NCBI GenBank assembly: GCA_914767885.1
Contig: CAJZBQ010000053.1
Location: 1,276,501-1,340,500 of the forward strand
Reading direction: 5' to 3'
Length of the DNA: 64,000 nt
Origin: Blepharisma stoltei
Lineage: Eukaryota; Ciliophora; Heterotrichea; Heterotrichida; Blepharismidae
In this document: positions 54,469 to 64,000 of the stretch, piece by piece
How the letters are laid out: each line of letters opens with the position of its first letter
Numbering within the stretch: the stretch's first letter is position 1
Position numbers and translations under genes: made by a program
The notes under the pieces: generated by a model
What the model was told of the DNA's origin: nothing
The model's input: the letters and a program-made list of their open reading frames with translations, nothing else
Database searches by the model: none

Positions 54469-57173
54469 ATGTATTTGCTTGTGTTTCACTTTCCCAAGCC
54501 AGAAGAAAAGGATAAGACCACAATTGTTGAAAATGTTGAGGAAATCCTTATGGATGTCTTTCGGAAAAGTGATATCGGGCTGTTTGAGTTTCCTGAAAAA
54601 GTCCCTTCATTGCATAGTTTATATAGCAGAAAAAATTGCACAAGATATGAAGTATTAGAATTAATCCGCATTGGTGTAGTAGAGATACTACACCATTACT
54701 GTGGTATGGGCACTTATATGTTCCAGAGCAGAGATGACGATGAAATATTTTGCAAAATTGAGTGCACAGATGATATTTTATATGAAGAAGCAGATTTAAG
54801 CTGCTATAAACTTCAAATGAACAGCGATTTGGAAGAAATCCCCAAAGTCAAAGAAATGATGCCTTACATATCATTCTGAAATAAAATAGATATATCAACT
54901 AAAGATGGACTCTGAGACACATTCCCTATGGAGCAGGTAGACCCATTTCAATTAAGCTGAAAATAGTTCTCTGTAACTTTTTTAAGTAGGCCTTCGGTTT
55001 TGGATGCCTACCGAAGATGGAAATTTAGTTTCTCCCCCGAAGGCTTTCCCTGTTCTTGCCAGATTTGCTAGATAAATTTTGCCTCCCACTTAAGTCTTTG
55101 CTTATTGGGACAACGGGGTATCCGAAAGAGGTTGCTCTAATCTAGAGAGCTAATCCTTAGTTTAGGCAGGTCTACGACATAGACAGGCTAGTAGTCTATC
55201 CGTTTATTACCTTATGACCTTATAGCATTTAACTTTAACTTTATATACCATTCAGCAAAGAAAAATATTCGAAAAATCATAATCTCTATGCTAGATTTGG
55301 TGATGGACTGCTAAGAAATGTGGACAAAATCAGACTTATGGAAAGAATTATAAGATCTCATTTAAACGTCGAAATGATGATTAAGCATCAGCTTATCATA
55401 GATTTCTTCCCACTGCACGAGGAAAGTGAGATCACGTTTTTTAAGTCAACTCTGCTGAAGTATACAGAATTATCAATTGATGTGCCTATTCAAAGGATCA
55501 GAGACTATTTTGGGGAAAAAGTGGCATTTTATTATCTTTGGCTGCAGTTTTACACAAATAAGCTGTTCGTTTTAAGCTTTTTAGGCCTTATTTTATGAAT
55601 AGTAGGGTTTTTGAGATTTGGAACTAAAGATTCAAATTCTATATCGGTATATGAGTGGGGAGAATTGCTTTTTGCAGTTATTGTCTGCTTGTGGGCAGCA
55701 TTTTTCCAAATTTTCTGGGAGAGGCTATCAAAATTTTATGCATGCAAATTCGGAACGCAAGATTCTAACTTTTACCCTTATCTAGCAGGCAAAAAATCTT
55801 ACTTAATATAGCTAAGGGTTTTAAAAATTTTATATATAAAAATTTTCCTTAATTAAAAATCCTAAAATAATAAAACTATTAATAATAGAATTTTTCCAAT
55901 AGTTTTGCTCAATAACCAACACATGGGAGTAAGGAACAAGAACAAGAAAGAGAAGATTTTTCAGGAACTTTAGTAAAGAATCAAATCACTGGGATGGTTG
56001 AAAAAGTTTTTCCTAAAAAACAAAGGTTATTAAGATCATAAAATTTATAATTATTTATTTCTAAAAAAAAGATATAGCAAACTTATTATAATTTTTTAAA
56101 AAATGAAGTAAGACAAGCAAGCAATTTCCTATTGCTCTACATTATTTATGATCGGATTTGTTATTGCTCTAACAATGTCCCTCTTTATCTATAGAGCAAT
56201 TCTTTTAGAAGGTGGATCAAGAGGATACGGACCTATGATTTTAGCAATTGCCAATACCCTTCAAATCGTAATCATGAACAAGATATACGACTGGATGGCC
56301 GAAAAGCTTAATGACTGGGAAAACCATAAGACCCAATCAGACTACGAAAATGCATTTATTGTCAAAAAAGTCGGCTACCAATTTGTCAATTACTATATTT
56401 CTCTCTTTTACATAGCTTTTATCAAAGAACACTTCGAAGGATGCGACAATAAGAATTGCATGGCAGAGCTCAACTATAACTTGTGGGTCATGTTTATCAT
56501 AAACCTCGTATTTAATGTAATCGAAATCACGTCACCTATACTTTCAGCTCAAGCTAAGCTTGGCGAAGAAGAAAAAAAAGTGCAGTTAATGCATGCCCAA
56601 GGAAAAGTCGCTAGAATTGAAATGAGTTACGCAGAAGCCCAAGGGAAATTCGAAAAAATTGAGCTGCTAGGCGAATATTTGGAATTGGCTATGAATTATG
56701 GATATATCATTTTCTTTTGTGTCGCATTTCCATTGGGGCCTTTTATTTATTGGCTTTACAATATCCTAGAATTGAGATCAGACTCATATAAGTTTTTGAC
56801 TCTGAGTAAAAGACCATTCCCTCAGGAAGCCTCAGACATTGGAGTTTGGTCAGACGTCATGAAATTCTTGTCATTTGTTGCAGTTATTACCAATATTGGA
56901 CTGATGATTTTCACCAAGAACCTATTCTTATTGCCAGCTGCTGATAGATGGTGGGTGTTTATTATAATCGAGCATACAATTTTGCTGCTTATGATAATGC
57001 TTATTAACCATTATCCAAGTGTCAGCGAATTTTTAAAGAATTTAGAAATAAGACATGATATCTTAACAAAACTCCACTTCTACCAAAATCTAACCAAAGA
57101 AGGAAGCAAAAAAGCGTTTGAGGTCAAGTTTACAGTTGATCCACAAGTTAACTTTAAGGATAATGAAAAGTAA
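54469..57173 (+). CDS. anoctamin (TMEM16) family channel/scramblase, three inserts
   Basis: Removing 54871-55247, 55768-55931 and 56041-56131 leaves 691 codons (690 aa) in one frame. The N-terminal cytoplasmic domain ends in ARFGDGLLRNVDKIRLMERIIRSHL, then PIQRIRDYFGEKVAFYYLWLQFYT. Transmembrane segments include LFVLSFLGLILWIVGFLRFGT and LLFAVIVCLWAAFFQIFWERLS. The anoctamin loop motif EREDFSGTLVKNQITGMVEK is followed by SYCSTLFMIGFVIALTMSLFIY. Later come NAFIVKKVGYQFVNYYISLFYIAFIK and acidic/aromatic pore helices. Anoctamins are calcium-activated chloride channels or lipid scramblases. TGA is used as Trp at LIL-W-IVG. Confidence 0.9.
54871..55247 (+). mobile_element. SINE-like insert in the anoctamin gene
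   Basis: The element (54879-55244) begins GAAATAAAATAGATATATCA and aligns to the minus strand of 28948-29381 (GGACTC.GAG, CTATGGAGCNGGTAG.CCCATT, AAGCTGAANATA, AAGTAGGCCTTC). It ends in a TTTAACTTTAACTTTATAT tail. The flanks ATATCATTCTG (54868-54878) and ATACCATTCAG (55245-55255) are an 11-bp duplication with two changes. TA in each allows removal to MMPYI-PFSKEKYSKN. Confidence 0.85.
55768..55931. mobile_element. TAA-flanked IES in the anoctamin gene, 164 bp
   Basis: TAA at 55766-55768 and 55930-55932. The right end CCAATAGTTTTGCTCAATAACCAACACATGGGAG echoes family A. Joining gives FGTQDS-KEQEQEREDF in frame and removes a TAG. Confidence 0.75.
56041..56131. mobile_element. short TA-bounded IES in the anoctamin gene, 91 bp
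   Basis: TA 56039-56040 joined to TA 56130-56131 gives QRLLRS-YCSTLFMIG, a good transmembrane start. The ends TAAAATTTAT and TAGGAAATTG are similar. It removes several in-frame stops. Confidence 0.7.
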
Positions 57174-57250
57174 TTAACTAGGATTTTAATAAGAAATTGA
57201 ACTCTATAGTCCGAAAAAACCTAAAACTCATTAATCTCATTAATTAGATA

Positions 57251-58692
57251 TTAATGGTACCTCATTATTTCTTGTATGAAGAACTCTCTCAACTGTTGGG
57301 CTGTGATGTTTTCTATATGTTCGAATTCAAAATCAGCTGGAACTTCTGCGTCAATTTCTTTATTTTGATCTCTGATGTCATCAAAGTAAGGATTCCTCAA
57401 AGCTTCAATACATGATATCCTTCTTCTTGGGTTGAACAAAATCATTTGCTCCATTAGATCGATAAGGTTTCTATTAGAATGCGGGTAAATCATTTGCAGG
57501 CTTTTCTTTTCTCTTTCTCCAAAAGAGTTTAAGTATAATAAAGCTTTGTCATCAGTAATAAAAGAAATGTCTTCAGCAGTTGGGGTTCCAATGACTTCGA
57601 ATATCACATTTAGCTGATCGCTATTGCTGCTTGGAAAGCCTGCCCTTCTGTTTTTGGTTTTATGATCAGGACTTAGAGGGAAGCATGAATTTCCTGGGAA
57701 TAATGGGCTCCTGTCCATGAAGGTCGGAGCATTTTCTCTTACTCTCTTGAGCGAGCAAAACTATTAGAAAATCTTAGTTTTTTTGGGATAAAAAATTCTT
57801 TAGAAAACACAAAAATTTTATTACAAGAACTGAATATTTATATTCAGGAAAAAAAATTAATTATAAATCCGTTAGTGAGCAAATTTTGCCTTCTTTCAGA
57901 GGGAGGAGCTAGCATTCCACACAGTTCAGCAATAACGCAACCTAAACTCCAGACATCAATTGCTTTAGTGTATTCTCTTTCTAGTAAAATTAATTCTGGC
58001 GCTCTATACCATCTCGTTACTACATGTCCAGTTAATTCAGTTTTGGCTTGCAAGCCTCCTTTACTTCTTGCTAGCTTTGGCTTTCCTCCAGCCGGTTTTG
58101 GGGGCTCAGGCTGTTTTACATGAATCGGTTCATCAAATTCATCTTCCATATTCCCCGCTTCTTTTGTTTCCTCAGTCACACTTCTCGCTAGCCCGAAGTC
58201 ACAGATTTTTACCTCGCAATCTTCATTGAGTAAAATATTGGCTGGTTTCAGATCTCTATGGAGGATGTTTGCGCTGTGGATGTACTTTAGGCCACAGATA
58301 GTGTTGTAAACAATAAGCTGGATATGGTCTTCTTCAAGATTTACTGGGCTTTTCACCAGTTTTTTTAAATCTGACTGTGCATGCTCCATCACAATATAAA
58401 GTTCATTGAAATGGTTCAAGTCTTTTGGAAGGAGGATTTCCCTGAGCTTGACAACATTAGGATGGTTCAGATATTTCAAAATAGCGACTTCTCGGAGCAG
58501 GCGTTTGCAATCTATCAAGTCATCAAAAATCTTAGTCATTTGTTTGATTGCTACCTTTTCACCTGTCGGTACATGTCTTCCCTCACATACCATGCCATAA
58601 GAGCCTGAGCCTATTTGCTTGATTATTTGATAGTTTGGCCCTACATCCCAATCTACTGCTTGTTTGGGGATATTGAGCTTTTTTCCAGCCAT
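57251..58692 (-). CDS. MAP kinase with long activation-loop insertion, one IES
   Basis: 423 aa after removal of 170 bp (57742-57911), giving AELCGML-RENAPTFMDRSPLFPGNS. Kinase motifs: IGSGSYGMVCEGRH, VAIKQM, KIFDDLIDCKRLLREVAILKYLNHPNVV (ERK-like), HRDLKPANILL, ICDFGLARS, TRWYRAPELIL, AIDVWSLGCVIAEL. Between DFGLARS and the P+1 site lies about 45 residues rich in Glu, Lys and Pro. The phospho-lip reads T-G-H just before VVTRWYRAPE, where ERKs have T-E-Y. Pfmap-2 of Plasmodium has a comparable T-x-H lip (known family fact). Without excision the kinase loses its C-lobe. Confidence 0.9.
57742..57911. mobile_element. MITE family A-like IES in the MAP kinase gene, 170 bp
   Basis: The left end is TTA|CTCTCTTGAGCGAGCAAAACTATTAG and the right end GTTAGTGAGCAAATTTTG...GGGAGGAG|CTA. 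Family A words GTGAGC/GAGCAAAA are present in inverted positions. Confidence 0.8.
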
Positions 58693-58748
58693 AATTAAGT
58701 GAAACCTATAATTTAAAAGAAAGCTTATATCTCAGTTTTTTATTTAAA

Positions 58749-59807
58749 TTACCGTTTTGGCTTCTTTATTGGCTCAATGTAATCGAACTCTTCGGCACGG
58801 CTTCCCCACAACTGAAGGCCTACTTAGGACAGGAGTGAGACCTGTATCTTCAGCTTCATCAGCAATGGGTCCTACCAGCTCCATAGGAGGTGAGCCTCGG
58901 AGTCCAATTTCCGTCGACATCACCATTTTATTTCTTATCTTCAAAGCTAAGGAATTCACGCTTTGGTCATAGCCCAATGATGATGTTCCACCAGACTCGA
59001 CAAGTTCGTCATGCTTATAATCTTCAATTGATTCTCTGGATTCGATATTTTCTTCTATTGAAGATCCTGATTCAAGATGATGGTCTTGGTACATTCGCTG
59101 GGATCTTGGAGACATATGGCCTGGAGGCTTTTGCTGGTTTTTATTTGAGACATTTGGAAGCTCTGGCTCTTCTTCTTCCTCTTCAGAGTCCTCAGTTGTC
59201 CCTTCAATTTCTTCATCACCTGGAGGGAAAAGGCCTTCAACAATTGCTAGTAAAATTGGCCTATTCGGCGCTGATTTTACACCAAAAATACGCTCAAGCT
59301 GCTGAACGCTTTCATTTCCTGCTGGAATTTGGCTTTCTTGTAAAAATATATCCAAAGTATGCTTAATTTTAAAGCACTCTAAAAAATTTCGTGCAAGCTC
59401 AGAACATATTTGTCCGATTTCTGTTTCTAAAATCTTTTTGGTTTCTGGGCGTTTGAAGCCTGCTTTGCTTTCATGCATATCCACAGCTTGGAAAATTTTG
59501 GCTCTTAATGCAGCTCTTATATATAGTAATTGCCCGAGGATGGCGCTATCTTGCGCCATCCTCGGGCAATTCAAAAAAATGGCCCACACCGGAATTGAAC
59601 CCACGTGTGGGGCCATTTTTGGTATGTGGAGAACATCGACTTCCAGGTACCAAAAATGGCCCCACACGTGGGTTCAATTCCCGGTGTGGGGCCATTTTTG
59701 AATTGCCCGAGGATGGCGCAAGATAGTGCCATCCTCGGGCAATTACAATAGTCAAGAACTCCTGTTTGTTCAAGTTCTTGATAAATTGAATTTTGCAATT
59801 CTTCCAT
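58749..59807 (-). CDS. FOP/CEP43-like centrosomal protein (LisH/TOF domain), two inserts
   Basis: Removing 59524-59750 and 58769-58937 leaves 221 codons (220 aa). The N-terminus MEELQNSIYQELEQTGVLDYIRAALRAKIFQAVD and ARNFLECFKIKHTLDIFLQESQIPAG form the FOP N-terminal dimerisation/LisH region (residues 1-115). An acidic middle (EDSEEEEEEPELP) and Ser-rich tail end in ...SLALK-IKKPKR. FOP-family proteins sit at basal bodies and centrosomes and support ciliogenesis, which fits a ciliate. Both joins are TA-to-TA and the total is a multiple of three. Confidence 0.85.
58769..58937 (-). mobile_element. IES made largely of a truncated SINE copy, 169 bp
   Basis: 58790-58932 matches the 5' part of 28948-29381 almost base for base (CTCTTCGGCACGGCTTCCCC... 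to ...CACCATTTTATTTCTT) but has no tail. TA at 58767-58768 and 58936-58937 gives an in-frame join. The remaining 20 bp at the left (TTGGCTCAATGTAATCGAA) are not SINE. Confidence 0.8.
59524..59750. mobile_element. hairpin IES in the FOP gene carrying tRNA T-arm-like arms, 227 bp
   Basis: Outer arms: (G)TAATTGCCCGAGGATGGCGC...GCGCCATCCTCGGGCAATT at each side. The inner arms GGCCCACACCGGAATTGAACCCACGTGTGGGGCC and its inverted partner contain GGGTTCAATTCCCGG, identical to 15 nt of the T-arm of the tRNA-Pro at 13351-13422. The TA flanks give VLD-Y-IRAALRAK. Confidence 0.9.
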
Positions 59808-60020
59808 TTATTCAAAATGATACCTTTTGAATTGAATAAATGCAATAAAAACATTCAGATTGTACAGGAAATTATTATTTTCAAAATAATTTAATTAGCT
59901 TTCAATTATATTTGTAGTCATTATTAAGAATTACGTCTTTTTTATATTTAAATGATGAGAATTAACAAGCAAATAAAAATCAAATATGAAATCGAATATA
60001 ATGATAAATAGAGGAGAAAG

Positions 60021-61310
60021 ATGTTTGACTTAAAAAAGATCACGATTTTATCCTCAAATTTTTTAACATTTGTGGCCTATGGAGTTCTTGGTCCATTCTT
60101 CCCAAAAGTAGCTGACAGCAAAGGTGTTTCTCAATGAACAATTGGAATTATATTTAGTATAGTCCCAATTGTATCAATCCCTACCATGGCATTTGTCAAT
60201 GCTTACATGTACAAAATGGGCCGACGATTCACATATTTAATCTCCTTATTTTTACAAGGGGTCTCAATGATTCTTTTATGTTTCCTGGAGAGCTTAGATG
60301 AAACTGATTTAGTTATTGTAAGCGTAATTTCTCGACTGATACTAGGAGTTGCAACAGGATTTATATGAGTCTCTACATTTGCAATAGTGACAACAGAATT
60401 TAAAGATCACATTACAGAAGCAATAGGGCATATGGAATCAGCTGTAGGGTTAGGGTTAGTTGGAGGTCCGCTAATTGGAACAGCTTTGTACGTTATTGGA
60501 GGATTTTCTACTATTTTTATTACAATTGGGACTGTCTTTATGGTATTTGTACCAATCGCCTTCTTTAGTCTCAACCACTTGGAACAATATTTACCAAGTC
60601 AAGAAAAAGTTGGCGCAATTAAACTGTTTTGAAAGCCTGTAAAATTTATATAGCAAATCCGGTTGACTTCTTATATACCTTTTATTGTGACAATCACAAT
60701 GGGATTCATGATCAGCTCAATGGCTCTACACTTAAAAGATTTTGGGGTTGGGCAAGAGATGATTGGAGTCCTTTTTGCTGTTGATGCAATTAGCTACGGC
60801 ATAGGAGGAATTATTTTTTCGAAATTATCAGTAAAGATTGACAAAAGAATTATGATGATCGTAGGATTACTTGGAATGACCATAACTATGATATGTATGG
60901 GGCCTGCTCCATTTTTGCCTAGCAAGCTTGGAATCGTTATTGCCTCTTTACCTCTCTTGGGATCAACAAATTCATTGACTTATGGTAAACTATAATTAGT
61001 TCCATCGCTTCCTTATATGATTGAGAAATCAATTACAAAATATAATTATGAAGAAACCCCTCACTTGAGCGATGCATTATCATCCATAGTTAATATATCG
61101 TTTTCTGTAGGCGAAGCTTTGGGCAACATAGGTGCTGGAATTATGGTTGATTTTATTGGCTTCGAATATAGTACATTCATTATTTCTATTTTGATCTTCG
61201 TTCTAGCTATAATATTTTTGCTATCATCAGAAATCCTTGTTTCACCACAGAAGACTATAAAAGTAAATGAAGATGATGACTTAATGAAACCGTTGGACTC
61301 TATTGGATAA
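60021..61310 (+). CDS. major facilitator superfamily transporter (two 15-nt introns)
   Basis: 419 aa after removing the introns 60639-60653 and 60985-60999, with TGA-Trp codons in each half. About 12 hydrophobic segments. The loop 2-3 motif is NAYMYKMGRRFTYL, with SRLILGVATGFIWVSTFAIVTTEF and GLVGGPLIGTALYVIGGF (motif C-like, G..xGPxxG) in the first half. A similar GIGGIIFSKLSVKIDKR follows in the second half. It looks like a drug:H+ antiporter/vesicular-amine type MFS. The substrate is unknown; the C-tail is acidic. Confidence 0.88.
60639..60653 (+). other. 15-nt intron
   Basis: GTAAAATTTATATAG. Removal joins LFWKP to QIRLTSYIPF. Confidence 0.9.
60985..60999 (+). other. 15-nt intron
   Basis: GTAAACTATAATTAG. 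Removal joins STNSLTY to VPSLPYMIEK, within a codon (G|TT). Confidence 0.9.
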
Positions 61311-61594
61311 TTTGGCCTAATTCTTATTAGATTGTGCATATATTTATACAAAATATAACTTAATCACAATTCGATAGCATATGTTGTTTTAATCTATCGC
61401 AAATTCATTTTTATAAATATTAGAGCCTAGGAAATTTTATTTGGTAAATAGTAAAATTACATAAAGGTTATAATTACCAAAATTATAACTCCTTTTCGTT
61501 TTTTCGAACTTTCAAATAAATCTAATGACTTTATATGTAAATATTAAATTTTCTACCAAAATCACAAATTAATTAAATTTAAAAATAAGCAAGT
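61311..61594. other. AT-rich convergent spacer
   Basis: No feature. Confidence 0.4.
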
Positions 61595-63097
61595 TTAAGT
61601 TTGCTTCTTTTTATTCGATTTTTCTCTGTTTTTGCTTAGCCTCCTTTTTTTCCTGGTTTTTACTTTCGGATTTATATTTGTTTTATTATTTGCATCTGTG
61701 CTATTTTCTTTTGATTTGATTACTTCTTTCTTTTTCTCAGCTTTCCTATCATCAACTGTTTTAGCTTTTATAACTTTTTCATTTATCTCATCTACCCCAG
61801 GTGTATCAGGATCCTCAAGATTCTCGGTTTTATCAGTTTTTTCAATAATTTCCCCTATTTTTGTATCATCAATACTGGGTGATATTGATGGAGTTTCAAC
61901 AATAGTTGAAACTTCAACATCATTCTTAGGCTTAAAACTTGTCTGTATTTTCAGAGAGCCAAACGATGATCTAGTAAGTATTTTTTTTACATCTGCTAAA
62001 TATTTTCTAACATTTAAGAGAGTAAAAAACATCTTTCCTAAATATCATATTAAAAGCAGCCCAAAAACTAATAAATTCCTATATTCAGGATAATTAGTAG
62101 AAGAGATTCCAATGATGGAGCATAAAATAGATAATCTTAAAAGCCTTTGAAAAATTTCTTCCAAGTTAAAGAGCTTTGAACTATAAGGTAGGTAAATTAT
62201 TGTATATGATGTTATAAATATACTTACTGCTATTATAGCGAACAGCTGTATACTTTTATAAGATGAGATAAAACATATCACACACGCTATTATAGCTAAT
62301 TCTAACTGCAAAACCAATATATGAAATTCCCTTGCGCATGGTTTATAAACCCTATAGTCAGACCCACATTTTATTCTAATATTTGGTTCATCAAGCCTAT
62401 CACGAAACTTACACCGCAGTAGAATGATTTTTCCAAACGGATAGCAGATAAATACAAAAAACGATACAATAACACATAATGCGCTGTTTCAATCAGGTTT
62501 TGCTCCATCGGTTATAAATTTTAATTCAACAAACAAATTAAAGGCAAGTTTGAAGTAAATAACTTTTAGCAACTGCTGTCCGATCTCAAATTCTAAAATT
62601 TCTTTGAGAAAAAAATTTTTAAATTTCATTAGGCAGGTTCCAATTTTTACAAATAAATATACGGTAATATAAAGAATCGCTGCTATAAAGCAAGTAAAAG
62701 AGTTATTGAAATAGTATGGAGTCCATTCTCCACTTGCGGTAAAATCTGAAGTAAAGTTCCTCGGTGTTTGAGTAATAAACTGTTCTGCTTTTGAATCTAA
62801 ATAATTGAAATAGATCCAGCATTTATTCGCACCGAGCATATTGTAGCTACCAGTTGGGAAATCCATACTTAAATAAGCAATAGAATCCAAAGCTTGTAGT
62901 TGAATTATAGTATAAACGATGTGATCGCATAACTCTTCAATATTACTCCTAATTTTTGGAGTTCGAACCATATACAGAAAAATCAAATTTCATAAATAGA
63001 TTGAAATGATCAATATTCCGAAAGCTAAAAAGCACATCTCTGCCTTGTCTTCATCCAAATTTATAGTTGCTGCAGACATTCTTCGAATATTCTCCAT
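61595..63097 (-). CDS. polytopic membrane protein with basic cytoplasmic tail (unknown)
   Basis: 500 aa in one frame with several TGA-Trp codons (SIYL-W-NLIF, AKPD-W-NSAL, LLLI-W-YLGK). At least seven hydrophobic segments (MCFLAFGILIISIYLWNLIFLY, FTCFIAAILYITVYLFV, ALCVIVSFFVFICYPFG, LELAIIACVICFISS, LFAIIAVSIFITSYTIIYL, ...). Between segments 1 and 2 is a presumed extracellular loop with NFT/NNS sites. The last 110 residues are Lys/Asp-rich (KVKTRKKRRLSKNREKSNKKKQT). I do not recognise the family; the layout recalls ciliate-specific multi-pass proteins. Confidence 0.75.
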
Positions 63098-63594
63098 TTA
63101 CAGAATAAGTGTTAATTTTTAATATAATTTTAATGCGACAAGATATATATGCAGGAGAAGAACTAAATGCTAATTATATATATCAATTTATTTTTAATTA
63201 TTAAACTGTAAAAGAAACTTATAATGCATATTTAATTATTTTTGTTCGCCCCAACTGCATATCATCATAGATCAATCCTGATTCCATTTTTATCGCTCTG
63301 GGTGCTCAAAATATCTCTAATCCAATTAATCTCGATCGATCTGTTCAATAATTTTTATTAAAACTGGCAGAGCTAACATATATTTTATTTCAAATTCTAT
63401 AAAAATACAATTTAGGACCTGTTAATTATTTTTATTTGAATAACGAAATGGAAATAAATTTATTTGGAATTTTTATGAGCAATATCGTTTATAAAATAAA
63501 AGAGAAAACTATTTTAGTATTGTTATTAAATCTCAAGAAACTTATAAAGTTTAAATTTGTATATTTTCGAGTCAAAATTTGAAGAAAAAGAATT
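63098..63594. other. AT-rich divergent promoter region
   Basis: Between the polytopic protein (-) and the last gene (+). No further feature. Confidence 0.45.
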
Positions 63595-64000
63595 ATGGCT
63601 ATAATGAAGGATAAACTAAGGCCTAAAGAATCAGACAAAAATTTTTCTCTTCTGACCAAGTCTTTCTCAAAACATCTAATTGCAGGTGCAGGGGATAAGC
63701 CAAAAGACGCAATCGTCCAACCTTTGGCAAGCAAAATTACTGAGACCTTGCCAGTCGAGCAAAAAGCAACCAAAACAGAATCTACCTGCTCCGCATCTAA
63801 TGACTTAAAGCCTCATCCACAAATCACTCCGCCCCTTGAAAATGAAAAATCGCCACTTGCCATCTCACAGCTTATTCGTGAAGGCTGATCAAAATTTCAA
63901 GATTCTCAATTTTCCCAAGGTGCAGAAATTCTTGATATAGCATTGAAAAAATCGGAGCCTGGGAGCCTGATATATTTCGACATTTTATATTTGATTGGGC
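63595..64000 (+). CDS. partial protein, N-terminus only (possible TPR protein)
   Basis: Starts MAIMKDKLRPKESDKNFSLL and runs open to the window edge with TGA-Trp at IREG-W-SKFQD. The first 95 residues are polar and disordered. GWSKFQDSQFSQGAEILDIALKKSEPGSL then resembles the first helix pair of a TPR. It is cut by the window end, so function cannot be stated. Confidence 0.55.

Noticed and set aside
55800-55931. First reading of the anoctamin insert as starting at TTA 55812
   Set aside because: TA joining there is out of frame; TAA at 55766-55768 gives an exact in-frame join.

Overview
The window reads as germline (micronuclear-like) DNA of a heterotrich ciliate, most likely Blepharisma. Three signs support this. 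First, TGA is a sense codon for tryptophan in almost every gene (for example the kinase motif VDY-W-SVG at 43381-43395), while TAA and TAG are stops. Second, the introns are exactly 15 nt with GT...AG ends (5299-5313, 19622-19636, 51638-51652, 60639-60653, 60985-60999). Third, many genes are broken by AT-rich or palindromic inserts. Removing each insert down to one copy of its flanking repeat, usually containing TA, restores the frame. These behave as internal eliminated sequences (IESs), many of them MITE-like. Naming the genus is an inference from the code plus intron size plus TA-flanked MITEs; no search was run.

Layout, 1-25 kb: VPS9-domain Rab GEF (+), PX-PH phospholipase D (+), MYST histone acetyltransferase (+), an unknown nuclear-type protein (+), arrestin-like protein (-), a small type I membrane protein (-), tRNA-Pro(AGG) (-), an unknown CaaX protein (+), an FCP1/SCP-like phosphatase (-), an ankyrin protein (-), adenylate kinase 7 (+) and a coiled-coil protein (-). 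Layout, 25-38 kb: SERINC (-), two small Cys-rich proteins resembling the SERINC N-terminus (-), PP2C phosphatase (-), eIF6 (-), R2R3-Myb (-) and a FAM135-type lipase (-). Layout, 38-64 kb: a four-cNBD cGMP-dependent protein kinase carrying a 3 kb insert (+), a SIAH-like RING protein (+), two unknown proteins (+), a large nested germline element (47.2-49.9 kb), a CRAL-TRIO/SEC14 CaaX protein (+), a coiled-coil and a myristoylated small protein (-), a C2-PX protein (+), an anoctamin (+), a MAP kinase (-), a FOP/CEP43-like centrosomal protein (-), an MFS transporter (+), a polytopic membrane protein (-) and the start of one more gene (+).

Interruptions: 21 inserts in coding sequence, plus two weaker short candidates, can be removed so that the host frame is exactly restored (AK7 with four removals gives 733 codons; FAM135 with three gives 738; anoctamin with three gives 691). 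They fall into several classes. (a) MITE families have C-rich/G-rich inverted ends and 3-bp TNA duplications: family A ('GTGAGTGAACAAAA' ends), family B ('GATCAAGGATGGGG' ends) and family C ('TTTAAATTGGAACAAAA' ends). (b) Some are near-perfect hairpins of 170-290 bp. (c) Some are GC-richer SINE/retroposon-like copies with 11-18 bp target duplications and A/T-rich simple-repeat tails. (d) One composite 2975-bp element in the kinase gene has 23-bp inverted ends and a 4-bp ACAG duplication instead of TA. The same families also lie nested in intergenic DNA.

There is no operon logic. Several products are cilia-, centrosome- or membrane-signalling related (AK7, FOP, PKG, MAPK, PLD, PX/C2, anoctamin, SERINC), as expected of a ciliate. 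Insert boundaries were worked out by hand from frame restoration and repeats, so single-base ambiguity remains in several.
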